A stretch of DNA of 64,000 bases, taken from assembly GCF_020514095.1 (NCBI RefSeq), contig NZ_VTKY01000003.1, forward strand, positions 124,001-188,000, written 5' to 3'. Under the pieces are notes generated by a model. It worked only from the letters and a program-made list of their open reading frames with translations, did no database searches and was not told the DNA's origin. Of this stretch, positions 25,179 to 33,818 are shown one piece after another (within the stretch, counting starts at the first letter, position 1; each line of letters opens with the position of its first letter). Both the position numbers and the translations under genes were made by a program. This DNA is from Synechococcus sp. MU1643 (GTDB taxonomy: Bacteria > Cyanobacteriota > Cyanobacteriia > PCC-6307 > Cyanobiaceae).

Positions 25179-26279
25179 ATGACCACTGCACCAGCCACCG
25201 CCAACGTCCCCGTCACCATTCTCAGCGGCTTCCTCGGAGCAGGGAAAACCACGCTGCTGAACCACATCCTGAGCAATCAGCAGGGGGTGAAGACCGCGGT
25301 GCTGGTGAATGAGTTCGGTGAAATCGGCATCGACAACGATCTGATCGTCACCACCGATGAAGACATGGTCGAGCTGAGCAACGGCTGCATCTGCTGCTCA
25401 ATCAACGGCGAGCTGATGGAGGCGGTGGAACGGGTGATTGAACGCCCAGAGCCACTCGATTACATCGTCGTCGAAACCACCGGTCTGGCGGATCCTTTGC
25501 CGGTTGCGATGACCTTCCTTGGCAGTGAGCTGCGGGATCAAACCCGCCTGGATTCGATCATCACGTTGATCGATGCAGAAAACTTCGACAACGTTGTGCT
25601 GGATACGGAAGTTGGCCGGGCACAGGTGATTTACGGCGACATCCTGCTGCTGAACAAGTGCGACCTCGTCTCCGAAGAGCGGCTTGAGGCCGTCGAGCAG
25701 CAACTCAGAGACGTCAAGAACGATGCGCGGATCCTGCGGTCTGTGAAAGGAGACGTGCCCCTGGCCCTGTTGCTGAGCGTTGGACTGTTCGAATCCGACA
25801 AGGTGAATTCCCCCGCCGCCGATCCGAGCCTGGATCACAGCGACTGCGACCACGACCATGGCCACTGCAGTCATGACCACGACCACGGTCATGACGACCA
25901 TGAGCATGATCACGGTCATACACCCAGCCATGACCACGGACACCCTGAACACAGCCACGGTGACCATCAGGACATTGAGGGATTCACCTCCATGTCCTTC
26001 CAAAATGATGGTCCCTTCTCCCTGCGCAAGTTCCAGAACTTCCTGGACAACCAAATGCCCCAAGAGGTATTCCGGGCTAAGGGAATCCTCTGGTTCAACG
26101 AAAGTGAACGCCGCCACGTGTTCCACCTAGCAGGCAAACGCTTTTCCATTGACGACACCGACTGGAACGGCGATCGCAAGAATCAGTTGGTGCTGATCGG
26201 CCGCAACATCGACCACAACACGCTGCGACAGCAACTCCAGGCCTGTGTGGCACCGGATGCAGGAAAAGGTTTCAGCTGA
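25179..26279 (+). CDS. CobW/COG0523 metallochaperone GTPase with His-rich segment
   Basis: A 366-residue GTPase. Walker A is in VTILSGFLGAGKTTLLNHIL; the metal motif is CICC (NGCICCSI); LLNKCDLV is the base-specificity motif. Near residues 215-255 is a run dense in His and Asp (for example HDHDHGHDDHEHDHGH), followed by the CobW C-terminal domain. The His-rich loop and CxCC point to zinc (or another transition metal) delivery. The cofactor-dependent client protein is unknown. ATG at 25179 is chosen because the earlier open frame overlaps the pterin dehydratase gene. Confidence 0.93.
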   Translation: MTTAPATANVPVTILSGFLGAGKTTLLNHILSNQQGVKTAVLVNEFGEIGIDNDLIVTTDEDMVELSNGCICCSINGELMEAVERVIERPEPLDYIVVETTGLADPLPVAMTFLGSELRDQTRLDSIITLIDAENFDNVVLDTEVGRAQVIYGDILLLNKCDLVSEERLEAVEQQLRDVKNDARILRSVKGDVPLALLLSVGLFESDKVNSPAADPSLDHSDCDHDHGHCSHDHDHGHDDHEHDHGHTPSHDHGHPEHSHGDHQDIEGFTSMSFQNDGPFSLRKFQNFLDNQMPQEVFRAKGILWFNESERRHVFHLAGKRFSIDDTDWNGDRKNQLVLIGRNIDHNTLRQQLQACVAPDAGKGFS

Positions 26280-26296
26280 TTCAGCAGAACCCAGAA

Positions 26297-26479
26297 ATGC
26301 TGCTTATTGTGCGTGCCATGGGAGAAACCTCGATGGTCGAACCACTGCTGCTCGGAACAGTCTTTGTTCTCGCCAGTCTGCTGCTGTGGCTTCTGGCTGA
26401 TTCCGACGACGACAACGGTGGAGGCGGCCTACGCCAGCCGGTTCTTGTGCCTATCCCCGTGCGCCATCAGCAACGCTGA
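26297..26479 (+). CDS. Small single-helix membrane protein
   Basis: A 60-residue frame with one membrane helix (LLLGTVFVLASLLLWLLADS), then a run of acidic residues and Gly and a basic end. The start may be the ATG used here or the internal one giving MVEPLLLG. No family recognised. It is followed by a strong terminator. Confidence 0.5.
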   Translation: MLLIVRAMGETSMVEPLLLGTVFVLASLLLWLLADSDDDNGGGGLRQPVLVPIPVRHQQR

Positions 26480-26502
26480 AGGAAACAAGATCCTCTTCTT
26501 CA

Positions 26503-26528
26503 ATCCCCCGCTGCAGCGGGGGATTTTT
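26503..26528 (+). terminator. Intrinsic terminator after the CobW gene pair
   Basis: Perfect stem AATCCCCCGC/GCGGGGGATT with the 4-nt loop TGCA and a run of T. It may also serve the leftward ABC gene end at 26528, since the arms overlap its stop region. Confidence 0.88.
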
Positions 26529-27616
26529 TATGTCGACGCTTGGCCAAGCGGAAGCAGCGTGACTTTGGCCCCATCCCTGAACGTGAGGCGGCAACGGGTG
26601 TGGGGAGGATGCTCCTGATCGATCGGACAGTTAGCCCGCACCAGCACATCAGCGACACGGATTCGGTATTCCCATGAATCACCCAGAAATTCACGTCCCA
26701 AGATGCTTGCCTCACCTTCGGAATCGGCGACGACGTTGATGTCGTGCGGATCCACCAGCACACAACAGTCATCGGAGGCTCTGCGGTCAGCCTGGACCCA
26801 TGGGGCGGATGCATCCAGTTCTCCCAGCAGACAGGACAACTGGCCTTGGCCTTGGGCCTGAACCGGAATCAAATTGCGCTGGAGCACAAAGGATCCAACA
26901 AAAGGAGTCGCCGGTGATCTCACGATCTCGGGGGGCGATGCACATTGATGCAGCACTCCATCCCGCATCACGGCAACACGATCGCAAATCGCCAGGGCTT
27001 CTCCGGGGTCATGGGTGACGATCACACCGCTCGCACCGCAGGCGTCGAGCACAGAGGCGAGCTCACTACGCAGGCGGAGCCTCACCTCCACATCAAGACT
27101 TGAAAAAGGCTCATCAAGCAGGACAACCCTTGGCGCTGGGGCCAAAGCACGGGCCAACGCCAGCCGTTGCCGCTGGCCACCGGAAAGCTGGTGCGGGTAG
27201 CGCTGCTCGAGCCCCTTCAGCCCAAGCAACTCAAACAACCAAGCCACGCGCTCATGGTTGGGATTCCGCCGAGGCAAACCGAAACTGGCGTTCTGCCAAG
27301 CGTTCAGGTGAGGGAATAGGGCGTAGTCCTGGAACACCATGCCAACACCCCTGCGTTCTGGTTCCATCCAGACCCCATCTCCAGCCACCATTCGCTGATC
27401 CAGTTGCACCGTGCCGCGTCGGGGGCGTTCGAAGCCAGCAATTAAACGAAGCAAGGTGGTTTTGCCACAGCCGGAGGGGCCCAGCAAGCCCAACAACTCC
27501 CCTGACGCCACCTGAAGATCAACCCCCTTCAAGGTCCAGCCATCAGACGCATCGCCGTAGCTATGCCAGACCCCGTCTAAACCAACCGTTGGCTCCATCG
27601 GGAGCAGCTGTTCCAC
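26528..27616 (-). CDS. ABC transporter ATP-binding protein, iron(III)/FbpC type
   Basis: A 362-residue ATPase. Walker A GLLGPSGCGKTTLLRLIAGF, Q-loop VFQDYALFPHL, signature QLSGGQRQRLALARALA, Walker B VVLLDEPFSSLD and H-loop VIVTHDPGEAL are all intact. The C-terminal 110 residues look like the TOBE-type regulatory domain of FbpC/FutC/PotA. Divergent from a two-module permease, it probably powers import of ferric iron; sulfate, thiamine or polyamine substrates are less likely. No solute-binding protein gene is in the window. Confidence 0.88.
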   Translation of the reverse strand: MEQLLPMEPTVGLDGVWHSYGDASDGWTLKGVDLQVASGELLGLLGPSGCGKTTLLRLIAGFERPRRGTVQLDQRMVAGDGVWMEPERRGVGMVFQDYALFPHLNAWQNASFGLPRRNPNHERVAWLFELLGLKGLEQRYPHQLSGGQRQRLALARALAPAPRVVLLDEPFSSLDVEVRLRLRSELASVLDACGASGVIVTHDPGEALAICDRVAVMRDGVLHQCASPPEIVRSPATPFVGSFVLQRNLIPVQAQGQGQLSCLLGELDASAPWVQADRRASDDCCVLVDPHDINVVADSEGEASILGREFLGDSWEYRIRVADVLVRANCPIDQEHPPHTRCRLTFRDGAKVTLLPLGQAST

Positions 27617-27785
27617 AGATCAGATGAAGCTTGGGAACCGACCGAGCTTATGAGTGTGACAAATGATCGAAGCCGGTGTGCGGTTTGCACGTCCTGGATC
27701 AAATCACCATCGTTCATCGCCAGAATCATTTCATGGCAATGTCGCAATGCCATGTCGCGACAACGGTGTCCGGCCCATCGCTGAA
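27617..27785. promoter_or_regulatory. Divergent promoter region of the ABC transporter
   Basis: The region between the ATPase and permease starts holds an inverted repeat CATGGCA, 9 nt, TGCCATG (27732-27754) that could be an operator. I see no convincing Fur box. If the permease starts further upstream at 27663 or 27747, part of this lies in coding sequence. Confidence 0.3.
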
Positions 27786-29357
27786 GTGAAGTTGCTGCCC
27801 AACCGGATTGTTATTCCAAGCCCAACCCGGCTGGCCCTCATCCTCATCGCCTCCATCACTGGCCTTATTGCCATCTGGCCGGTGATGACGCTGGTCAAGG
27901 AGGCCCTGACGTCCTTGCAGAGCGGCTTCAGCGATCTTGGCCCCGATGGCATGCGACAGATCGTTGGCACAATCCAGCTACTGCTCGGCACAGCAACGCT
28001 TGGCACCGTGCTCGGGACAGCCAATGGTTGGCTGCTGTGCAACTGCCGTTTTAACGGTCGACAATGGCTACGCATTGCCCAGCTGATTCCTCTGGCAACG
28101 CCGGCCTATCTCCTCTCGGCCACCCTCGTCGATCTGGGAAGTCGCCACAGCTGGACAATTCACGGCATGGGCTGGGGCATCGCTGTGATGGCCCTGACGA
28201 CCTACCCCTACGTGTTCCTGCTGAGCACGGAAAGTTTCTCCGTCAGCGGCCAGCGTCAGCTGGAGGCATGTCGCAGCCTGGGGGTCGGTCCCTGGTCAGC
28301 CTTCCGGCGTGTGGCTTTACCCATTGCACTGCCCGCGATCGGAGCCGGCGTCGCTCTCATGGGGATGGAAGTGGTCAATGAGCTGGGTGCCGTCCAGCTC
28401 CTCGGCATTCCGAGTCTCTCCGCAGGCATCCTGGAAACCTGGCAGTCCAACGGCGACCCCGCAGGCGCTATCAGCTTGGCCTTGATCACTCTGGTAATCG
28501 TGCTGACGTTGGTGGTGTGTGAACGCAGCCTGCGCAGGCGCAGTCGACGCTGGAGCGATGGCGTAGCCGGCGGGGACGCAACCGCTTGGCACCTGCATGG
28601 ATTCCGTGCTGGTGTGGCGCAACTGCTCGCCGTCATCCCTCCGATCGTGAGCCTGGGGACCCCGCTGCTGTGGGCAGCCAGCAACTTGGATCAACTCCAA
28701 AACAGCTGGAACGACGATCTGATCAGCCTGAGCGGCCGCAGTCTTTTGCTGGCCCTTGTCGCTGCCGTTTTGGCGGTATCGGCAGCACTGGTGCTGGCCA
28801 TCGCCAAACGCTGGTCCAGCGCCCCATGGCTGAAAAGCCTCACCTTCCTGGCCGGAACGGGCTACGCCATCCCAGGCACCGTCCTAGCTCTGGCCCTGTT
28901 ACTCACTGGGGCCCCCTGGCAGATCGCCCCCTTGCTCCTGCTGCTGTGGGGCTACAGCGATCGATTTCTGGCGGTGGCGAAAGGGGGCCTGGACGCAGCC
29001 CTGGAGCGGATCAGCCCGAGCCTGGATGAGGCAGCTACAGGGATGGGATCACCGTGGCAGCGCGTGCTCCAACGCGTGCATCTGCCCCTCTTGCGCGGAC
29101 CGATCACCGTCGGGCTGCTGCTGGTGTTTGTCGACACGGTGAAGGAGCTTCCCCTCACCTTCGCTCTGCGGCCTTTCGACTTCGACACGCTCTCGGTGCG
29201 CGTGTTCCAGTACGCCGGCGATGAACGGTTAGCCGAGGCGATGTTGCCGGCATTGATGATCCTCGTTCTGGGGCTGGTCGCCGCCATGGCCTTGGTGCCC
29301 ACGCTGGATCATGCCTCCAGACGTGAGGGCTCGTCATCCCCGCAGCAACCGCTCTGA
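27786..29357 (+). CDS. ABC transporter permease, iron(III)/FbpB type
   Basis: A long two-module permease of about 523 residues with 11-12 membrane helices. Both halves carry the EAA-type loop: LEACRSLGVGPWSAFRRVALP in the first, LDEAATGMGSPWQRVLQRVHLP in the second. This internal duplication is typical of FbpB. I prefer the GTG at 27786 (VKLLPNRIVIPSPTRLA), which puts 13 residues before the first helix; ATG/other starts at 27663-27747 give longer N-termini. Confidence 0.86.
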   Translation: MKLLPNRIVIPSPTRLALILIASITGLIAIWPVMTLVKEALTSLQSGFSDLGPDGMRQIVGTIQLLLGTATLGTVLGTANGWLLCNCRFNGRQWLRIAQLIPLATPAYLLSATLVDLGSRHSWTIHGMGWGIAVMALTTYPYVFLLSTESFSVSGQRQLEACRSLGVGPWSAFRRVALPIALPAIGAGVALMGMEVVNELGAVQLLGIPSLSAGILETWQSNGDPAGAISLALITLVIVLTLVVCERSLRRRSRRWSDGVAGGDATAWHLHGFRAGVAQLLAVIPPIVSLGTPLLWAASNLDQLQNSWNDDLISLSGRSLLLALVAAVLAVSAALVLAIAKRWSSAPWLKSLTFLAGTGYAIPGTVLALALLLTGAPWQIAPLLLLLWGYSDRFLAVAKGGLDAALERISPSLDEAATGMGSPWQRVLQRVHLPLLRGPITVGLLLVFVDTVKELPLTFALRPFDFDTLSVRVFQYAGDERLAEAMLPALMILVLGLVAAMALVPTLDHASRREGSSSPQQPL

Positions 29358-30326
29358 TGGATTGCGCTGGAGCAGCCCAGAGCGTGTGTTGAGACGGAGG
29401 GGGAGTGTTGACCAGGACAGCGGCTGTCCTGTGGACACGGCGTAGGTGGTCTCCCGGAGGGTGCCCCTGCCCCCATCGATCTCCAACAAAGTGAAGGTCT
29501 GCTGTGCTGGCGCTCCACCATCCAGCAGGCGCCGGGGGCCACTGCCCAAAGCGCCCAACTGGATCAGATCGAGTTGGCCACGACGGCTGGAAAACCAGGC
29601 GTGGTGATGACCACTGATGTAGGCCTGCACGCCGGCGGCGTCCATCACGGCCTGAAGCTCATGTCCCCGCTCCAACACCTCACCGGGGCGATCCTTGCCC
29701 AGACCAATCCCAACCAGGGGGAGATGACCCACCACAAACCGAGCACGAGCCTTTTGTGCCTGAGGGCTGGCCAACTGCTCTCGTGCCCAGGCCAGCTGAT
29801 CCTCGGGAATATGGGCTGAGCTGGCATCCCAGACCAGCCAGAAGATCCCGTCCTGGAGCACCGAGTAGCGAAAGGGGAACTGCGAGGCATCCACAAACGC
29901 CAATCCCATTTGTGAACGGATCGGGGTCCAGAACCGACGAACAGCGGCACGATCCGCCGGGAACCCCGGTGAACCGTCATGGTTCCCGATCGCTGGCAGC
30001 AGTGGAATGTTTGCCGCCTGAAGCCGCTGCAGAACAGACGTTTCAAAGCCCCGCCACATTGCATCCAGCTGCTGACCACTGAGGCCTCGCATCTGAGCCG
30101 CGACCATGTCGCCAGCACACACCACCAGATCCGGCTGCAGGCCAATGAGCTGATCCAGCCCCTGATCAACAGCAGGGATGTAGCTGGTGGAGCCATAGCT
30201 GCTGTTGAGGTCGCTGATCAGCCCAACCCGGTGCACAGCCCCCCTGGCGGCGCTCAAGGGCAGAGCCGCTGCCGTAAGACCGGTGCCAAGCACCAACTGC
30301 AGCATCCGGCGACGACTCAGCAGCAC
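29334..30326 (-). CDS. Exported metallophosphoesterase
   Basis: A 330-residue calcineurin-like phosphoesterase. It starts with a twin-arginine-like signal (LLSRRRMLQLVLGTGL), so it is probably exported folded. Metal-site motifs: GLISDLNSSYGS, VVCAGDMVA, IGNHDG and YISGHHHAWF. In the usual GDxxD the residues are partly replaced (SDLN), so activity and substrate are uncertain. Its end overlaps the convergent permease gene by 24 bp. It lies in the leftward gene run from 33726. Confidence 0.85.
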   Translation of the reverse strand: MLLSRRRMLQLVLGTGLTAAALPLSAARGAVHRVGLISDLNSSYGSTSYIPAVDQGLDQLIGLQPDLVVCAGDMVAAQMRGLSGQQLDAMWRGFETSVLQRLQAANIPLLPAIGNHDGSPGFPADRAAVRRFWTPIRSQMGLAFVDASQFPFRYSVLQDGIFWLVWDASSAHIPEDQLAWAREQLASPQAQKARARFVVGHLPLVGIGLGKDRPGEVLERGHELQAVMDAAGVQAYISGHHHAWFSSRRGQLDLIQLGALGSGPRRLLDGGAPAQQTFTLLEIDGGRGTLRETTYAVSTGQPLSWSTLPLRLNTRSGLLQRNPSERLLRG

Positions 30327-30339
30327 AACAGCACGGGGG

Positions 30340-31263
30340 TCAGCACGGACGTTTCAAACGTTGCCCCACCATCCGATCAGCCACCAGTGCTCCGCTGGCA
30401 ACAACATCGGCCAGGGTGGAGAGAAGTCGATAGCTGAGCACCACCGCGAGCAACTGCGCCTCTGGCACGGCAGCACCCAAACGCAGCAGCAGGGTGGCCT
30501 CAAACACCCCCAGCCCCCCAGGCGCACCAGGCACCACCAGCCCAACGGCGTAGGCCAGTCCAAAGGCCGCGAGCCAGGTGAACGGGGCCGGACTTTGAAT
30601 GCCGAAGGCCTGGACACTGCACCAGAACCCTGCAAAGCGGCAGAGCACGAACAGCAGCTGAAGGCTGAGAGGCCGCCAGGGATAGCCGCCGCGGCCGCTT
30701 CCCTCACTTTCCAGGGGTCCACTGCCAACAGACTGCAATTGCGCCGCCTTGGAACGTTCCAGTCGACGCAGAAGGGGCTCGCGCCAGCGGGGAATCATGA
30801 GCAGCGCGGGCCAAGGTGCCAGCAGGGCAAAGCCCTGCTGCCATCCACCAGCAACCACCACCAGAACGGACGCCGCCACGATCAGAAGCGGATCAAGAAT
30901 CACGCCGGCGAGGGCCGGTCCGCCGCCAATCACCGGGCGCAACACCCGAACCCGCTCCACCAGATGCCAGATCCCTCCCGGCAGGTACTTGAGCAGGTTG
31001 GTGCGCACAAACAGCGGCACCACAGCGAGGCCCCGGGGAGGGTGTTTCAACCAAACCAGCAGATCCCGCCAGGCCAGACCATTGATCAGGATGCTGAGCC
31101 AGGTGAGTCCCAGCCCCAGCACCAGCCACCACCAACCGTTGGCCACCAAGCTCAGCTGGCTCAATTGGCCCGCCTGCTGGGCCAGAGTCACAGCAATGAA
31201 GATCAGGCTGGCCAGGGTGATCCAGAGCTTGGGTTGACGGAGAAGCTTGCCCATCAGGCCCAA
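30340..31263 (-). CDS. Flippase-like membrane protein (UPF0104/LPG synthase TM domain)
   Basis: A 307-residue polytopic protein with about eight helices. Diagnostic segments of the family are LINGLAWRDLLVWL, LLKYLPGGIWHLVERV, ALAGVILDPLLIV and LVVPGAPGGLGVFEATLLL, the last one being the family's GG-x-GxxE loop. These proteins resemble the transmembrane part of MprF without the synthase domain. A lipid-related role is inferred, not shown. It overlaps larC by 10 bp. Confidence 0.85.
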   Translation of the reverse strand: MGLMGKLLRQPKLWITLASLIFIAVTLAQQAGQLSQLSLVANGWWWLVLGLGLTWLSILINGLAWRDLLVWLKHPPRGLAVVPLFVRTNLLKYLPGGIWHLVERVRVLRPVIGGGPALAGVILDPLLIVAASVLVVVAGGWQQGFALLAPWPALLMIPRWREPLLRRLERSKAAQLQSVGSGPLESEGSGRGGYPWRPLSLQLLFVLCRFAGFWCSVQAFGIQSPAPFTWLAAFGLAYAVGLVVPGAPGGLGVFEATLLLRLGAAVPEAQLLAVVLSYRLLSTLADVVASGALVADRMVGQRLKRPC

Positions 31264-32462
31264 TCTTCCGTGCTGATGAACGGCGCTACTGCAACAGCAG
31301 CCCGCAGCTCATCAAAAGAACACCCGGTGCTGGCCTGAAGTGCCTCAAGGGCATCCGCTTCGGCTTTAACGGTGCAACGGCCATCGGGGCGACGCACCTG
31401 TTTGGCAACGACGGGGCCCCAGGGCGTTTCGAGCACGCCCTGCCGCCTCGGCAACACCCAGCGTCCCTGGCGCCGCTCCCGCAGGCCGATGCTGCTGCCA
31501 GCACTGAGCCAGAGGCTGCGGATCTGATCGGCATCCCCATCCCGAACCAGCGCCGTCACCACCTGGCCACTACGGCCCTTTTTCATCAGCAAGGGCTGCA
31601 CCGCCACATCGATCGCTCCCGCATTACGCAAGCGATTGGTCAAGACCGCAACCTCCTCTGGAGTGGCGTCATCGATCCAGGCTTCCTGCACCACCAACGA
31701 CTCCCAACGGGGACCTTCCACCGCATTCGCCGCTGGGGTGTGCGCCACCAGGCGCACCAGGTTGGGGCGATCCAGTTGGCGGTGGCCAAGGCCAACACCA
31801 ACCTTTTCGGGAACCAAACGATCAGGAGCGACAAACTGATCTGCCAGCACCGACACCAGGGCGAGGCCCGTGGGCGTCACCAACTCTCCGGTGGGCAGGT
31901 CTCCGCCCTGAAGCAGAGGAATGCGGTGACGTCGCGCCAGTTCCAGCACGGCAGGAACGGGCACGGGCAAAAGGCCATGGGCAGTGGCCACCGTTCCGCT
32001 CCCCGCAGGCAACGGGGAACAGACGATCCTGGCTGGATTGAGATCGTCAATCGCCGCACAGACACCCACCACATCCACGAGGGCATCAATGGCTCCAACC
32101 TCATGGAAGTGCACGGCCTCCACAGGAGTTCCATGCACGGTGGCTTCGGCTTCCGCCAAACGGGTGAACACGGCGAGCACCCGTTGCTTCAGCGATGGCG
32201 CCAAAGCAGCTGCATTGATCTGATCACGAATCCCCGACCAGTGGCGGTGGGGCGGCTGATCCTCAAGCCCCTCCACATCAACGCGGACCCCTCGGAGACC
32301 GGCACTACGCGACTCTTGCTGGGTGATGCGATAGCGCCCTGCCAACCCGAGGGCCGCCAGAGGCGACTCCACCACGGCCTGATCCACACCCAAATCCAAC
32401 AGTGCGGCAAGGAGCATGTCCCCTGCCAACCCCGTTGGTGCATCAATCCAAAGAGCGCTCAT
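31254..32462 (-). CDS. larC: LarC family nickel-insertion protein
   Basis: A 402-residue LarC (pyridinium bisthiocarboxylate mononucleotide nickel insertion). Signatures: MSALWIDAPTGLAGDMLLAA, HFHEVGAIDALVDVVG (metal-binding His/Glu), GSGTVATAHGLLPVPVPAV and TPTGLALVSVLADQF. Elsewhere LarC inserts Ni into the cofactor of lactate racemase. No larA, larB or larE is nearby, so its client here is unknown. Overlaps its neighbours on both sides (10 bp and 4 bp), which suggests one transcript. Confidence 0.92.
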   Translation of the reverse strand: MSALWIDAPTGLAGDMLLAALLDLGVDQAVVESPLAALGLAGRYRITQQESRSAGLRGVRVDVEGLEDQPPHRHWSGIRDQINAAALAPSLKQRVLAVFTRLAEAEATVHGTPVEAVHFHEVGAIDALVDVVGVCAAIDDLNPARIVCSPLPAGSGTVATAHGLLPVPVPAVLELARRHRIPLLQGGDLPTGELVTPTGLALVSVLADQFVAPDRLVPEKVGVGLGHRQLDRPNLVRLVAHTPAANAVEGPRWESLVVQEAWIDDATPEEVAVLTNRLRNAGAIDVAVQPLLMKKGRSGQVVTALVRDGDADQIRSLWLSAGSSIGLRERRQGRWVLPRRQGVLETPWGPVVAKQVRRPDGRCTVKAEADALEALQASTGCSFDELRAAVAVAPFISTEDWA

Positions 32463-33106
32463 CGCCCCAGCCGCGGGGCCGCCTCCAACAGAACACCCGC
32501 CTGCTGGTCAAGCGCCTCACGCTGCTGACGCAACTGCTGCTCAATCTCCCGGCGGGCGCGACGCTGCTCCCGCTGGGCCGTGGCGACGTCATGACCCGAA
32601 AGTCCCCACAACCGTCCCAACAAAGCGCGGTCATCAGCCCCACCACGGGCCTTGCCGAAGACCACAGTTTCAGCGGCGATTCCAGCCTGCAACACCCGGC
32701 TCCAACGCCGCAGATCCTCAAGGGTCATGCGGACGCTGTCCGGCACGGCGAACTCAGTGGCACCGCTACTGCGCAGTCCTGCACGCACACAGGCCAGGGT
32801 TCCCACCAGAACCTGCTGAACAGGAAGTTGCTCCTCTTCCGCGATCAGAACATGGCCCGCCTCATGCACCGCAATCCGACGCAAACGCTCCTGTCCACCG
32901 GGTAGAGCTTCGGCAAGGATGTGACCGCCCATGCCTTCCCAGGTGGCGGCATCAACGCTGAGGGTGACAAGGGCACCCCCAACTGCCACCACGATCCAGG
33001 CAGCAGACAGACCCAGGGCAGGACCAAAGGCGCCGAGGGCGGTGATGCCGGCAACTGCGACGCCAGCCCGAAGTGCCCCCGTGGAGCCCTGCCCCCCCTC
33101 GGCCAT
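32459..33106 (-). CDS. Membrane M41-like (FtsH peptidase-like) protein without AAA domain
   Basis: A 215-residue protein. Two hydrophobic segments at residues 11-50 (ALRAGVAVAGITALGAFGPA, LSAAWIVVAVGGALVTLSV) are followed by RIAVHEAGHVLIAEE, a perfect HExxH zinc motif, and by LQAGIAAETVVFGKARGGAD, which is like the M41 segment of FtsH. A C-terminal Gln/Arg-rich helix follows. It looks like a stand-alone peptidase domain; plant and cyanobacterial proteins of this kind exist, but the substrate is unknown. Confidence 0.72.
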   Translation of the reverse strand: MAEGGQGSTGALRAGVAVAGITALGAFGPALGLSAAWIVVAVGGALVTLSVDAATWEGMGGHILAEALPGGQERLRRIAVHEAGHVLIAEEEQLPVQQVLVGTLACVRAGLRSSGATEFAVPDSVRMTLEDLRRWSRVLQAGIAAETVVFGKARGGADDRALLGRLWGLSGHDVATAQREQRRARREIEQQLRQQREALDQQAGVLLEAAPRLGR

Positions 33107-33726
33107 CAGCTGCGAGCGCGGGAGGTGGCACGCCCACGGCCTCCCTTGGATTTGCCGCCACGCGTCGGCATCGGAGCAATCACCTCGTGATTTTCGAGGT
33201 GCAGTTCCTGGCCCTGGCGGCGTAGGTCAAGGCTGACGAAGTGACGCAGGTGTTCAAGGGGAAGCTCCCCCTTGATCTGGATTTTGAAAGGAAGCGGACG
33301 GTGGCCATCTGCACGAGCCTGCTGCCGCACCTTCACCACCATTTCGCCCGTTTCAGGCTTGGTGAAGATCAACTCCCCTCGAATGGAGAAGAAGTCGTCA
33401 CCCTCCGGCAGGGTGTCGGAGGCATCGGCTTGGTCAGGAGCCAAGGTGCTGGGTTCCCATACCCCAGCGATCTGCAGATGCAGATGATCAGTTTCACGGC
33501 TTCTGGGATAGACGACCCAGAGGTGGGGTTGCTCCAGGGGAAGATGCCGCCGAATCAGGGTGAGCACACGACCCAGCACAACTGTCTCCAAGGGGACCCC
33601 CTGGGCATCGGTCAAGGTGCCACGGGTGAGTTGCTCGGGATCGGTTGGGGTGTACGTGCCGCGCACAAGCCCGATGGCCCGGTACTGCAACGGCTCTGTG
33701 ACCGGGGGAATCGGATGGGCGCGCAT
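33106..33726 (-). CDS. Conserved cyanobacterial protein of unknown function
   Basis: A 206-residue protein. N-terminal YRAIGLVRGTYTPTDPEQLT is followed by HLWVVYPRSRETDHLHLQIAG and GDDFFSIRGELIFTKPETGE; the C-terminus is very basic (TRGGKSKGGRGRATSRARS), which suggests RNA or DNA binding. It is the first gene of the leftward run ending at 29334, with overlaps of one to ten bases between members. Confidence 0.72.
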   Translation of the reverse strand: MRAHPIPPVTEPLQYRAIGLVRGTYTPTDPEQLTRGTLTDAQGVPLETVVLGRVLTLIRRHLPLEQPHLWVVYPRSRETDHLHLQIAGVWEPSTLAPDQADASDTLPEGDDFFSIRGELIFTKPETGEMVVKVRQQARADGHRPLPFKIQIKGELPLEHLRHFVSLDLRRQGQELHLENHEVIAPMPTRGGKSKGGRGRATSRARS

Positions 33727-33818
33727 TGATGCTGACCGGGCGGAGTCAAAAGCCCTTGTAGAGACTGTAGCCAGCCCACTGCAATCTCCTCAGACTGAAG
33801 TGGCTGATTCGAGATCGG

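Noticed and set aside
30205-31338. 377-codon frame opposite the flippase-like gene
   Set aside because: Gln/His/Arg-rich product typical of antisense reading of a GC-rich membrane gene.
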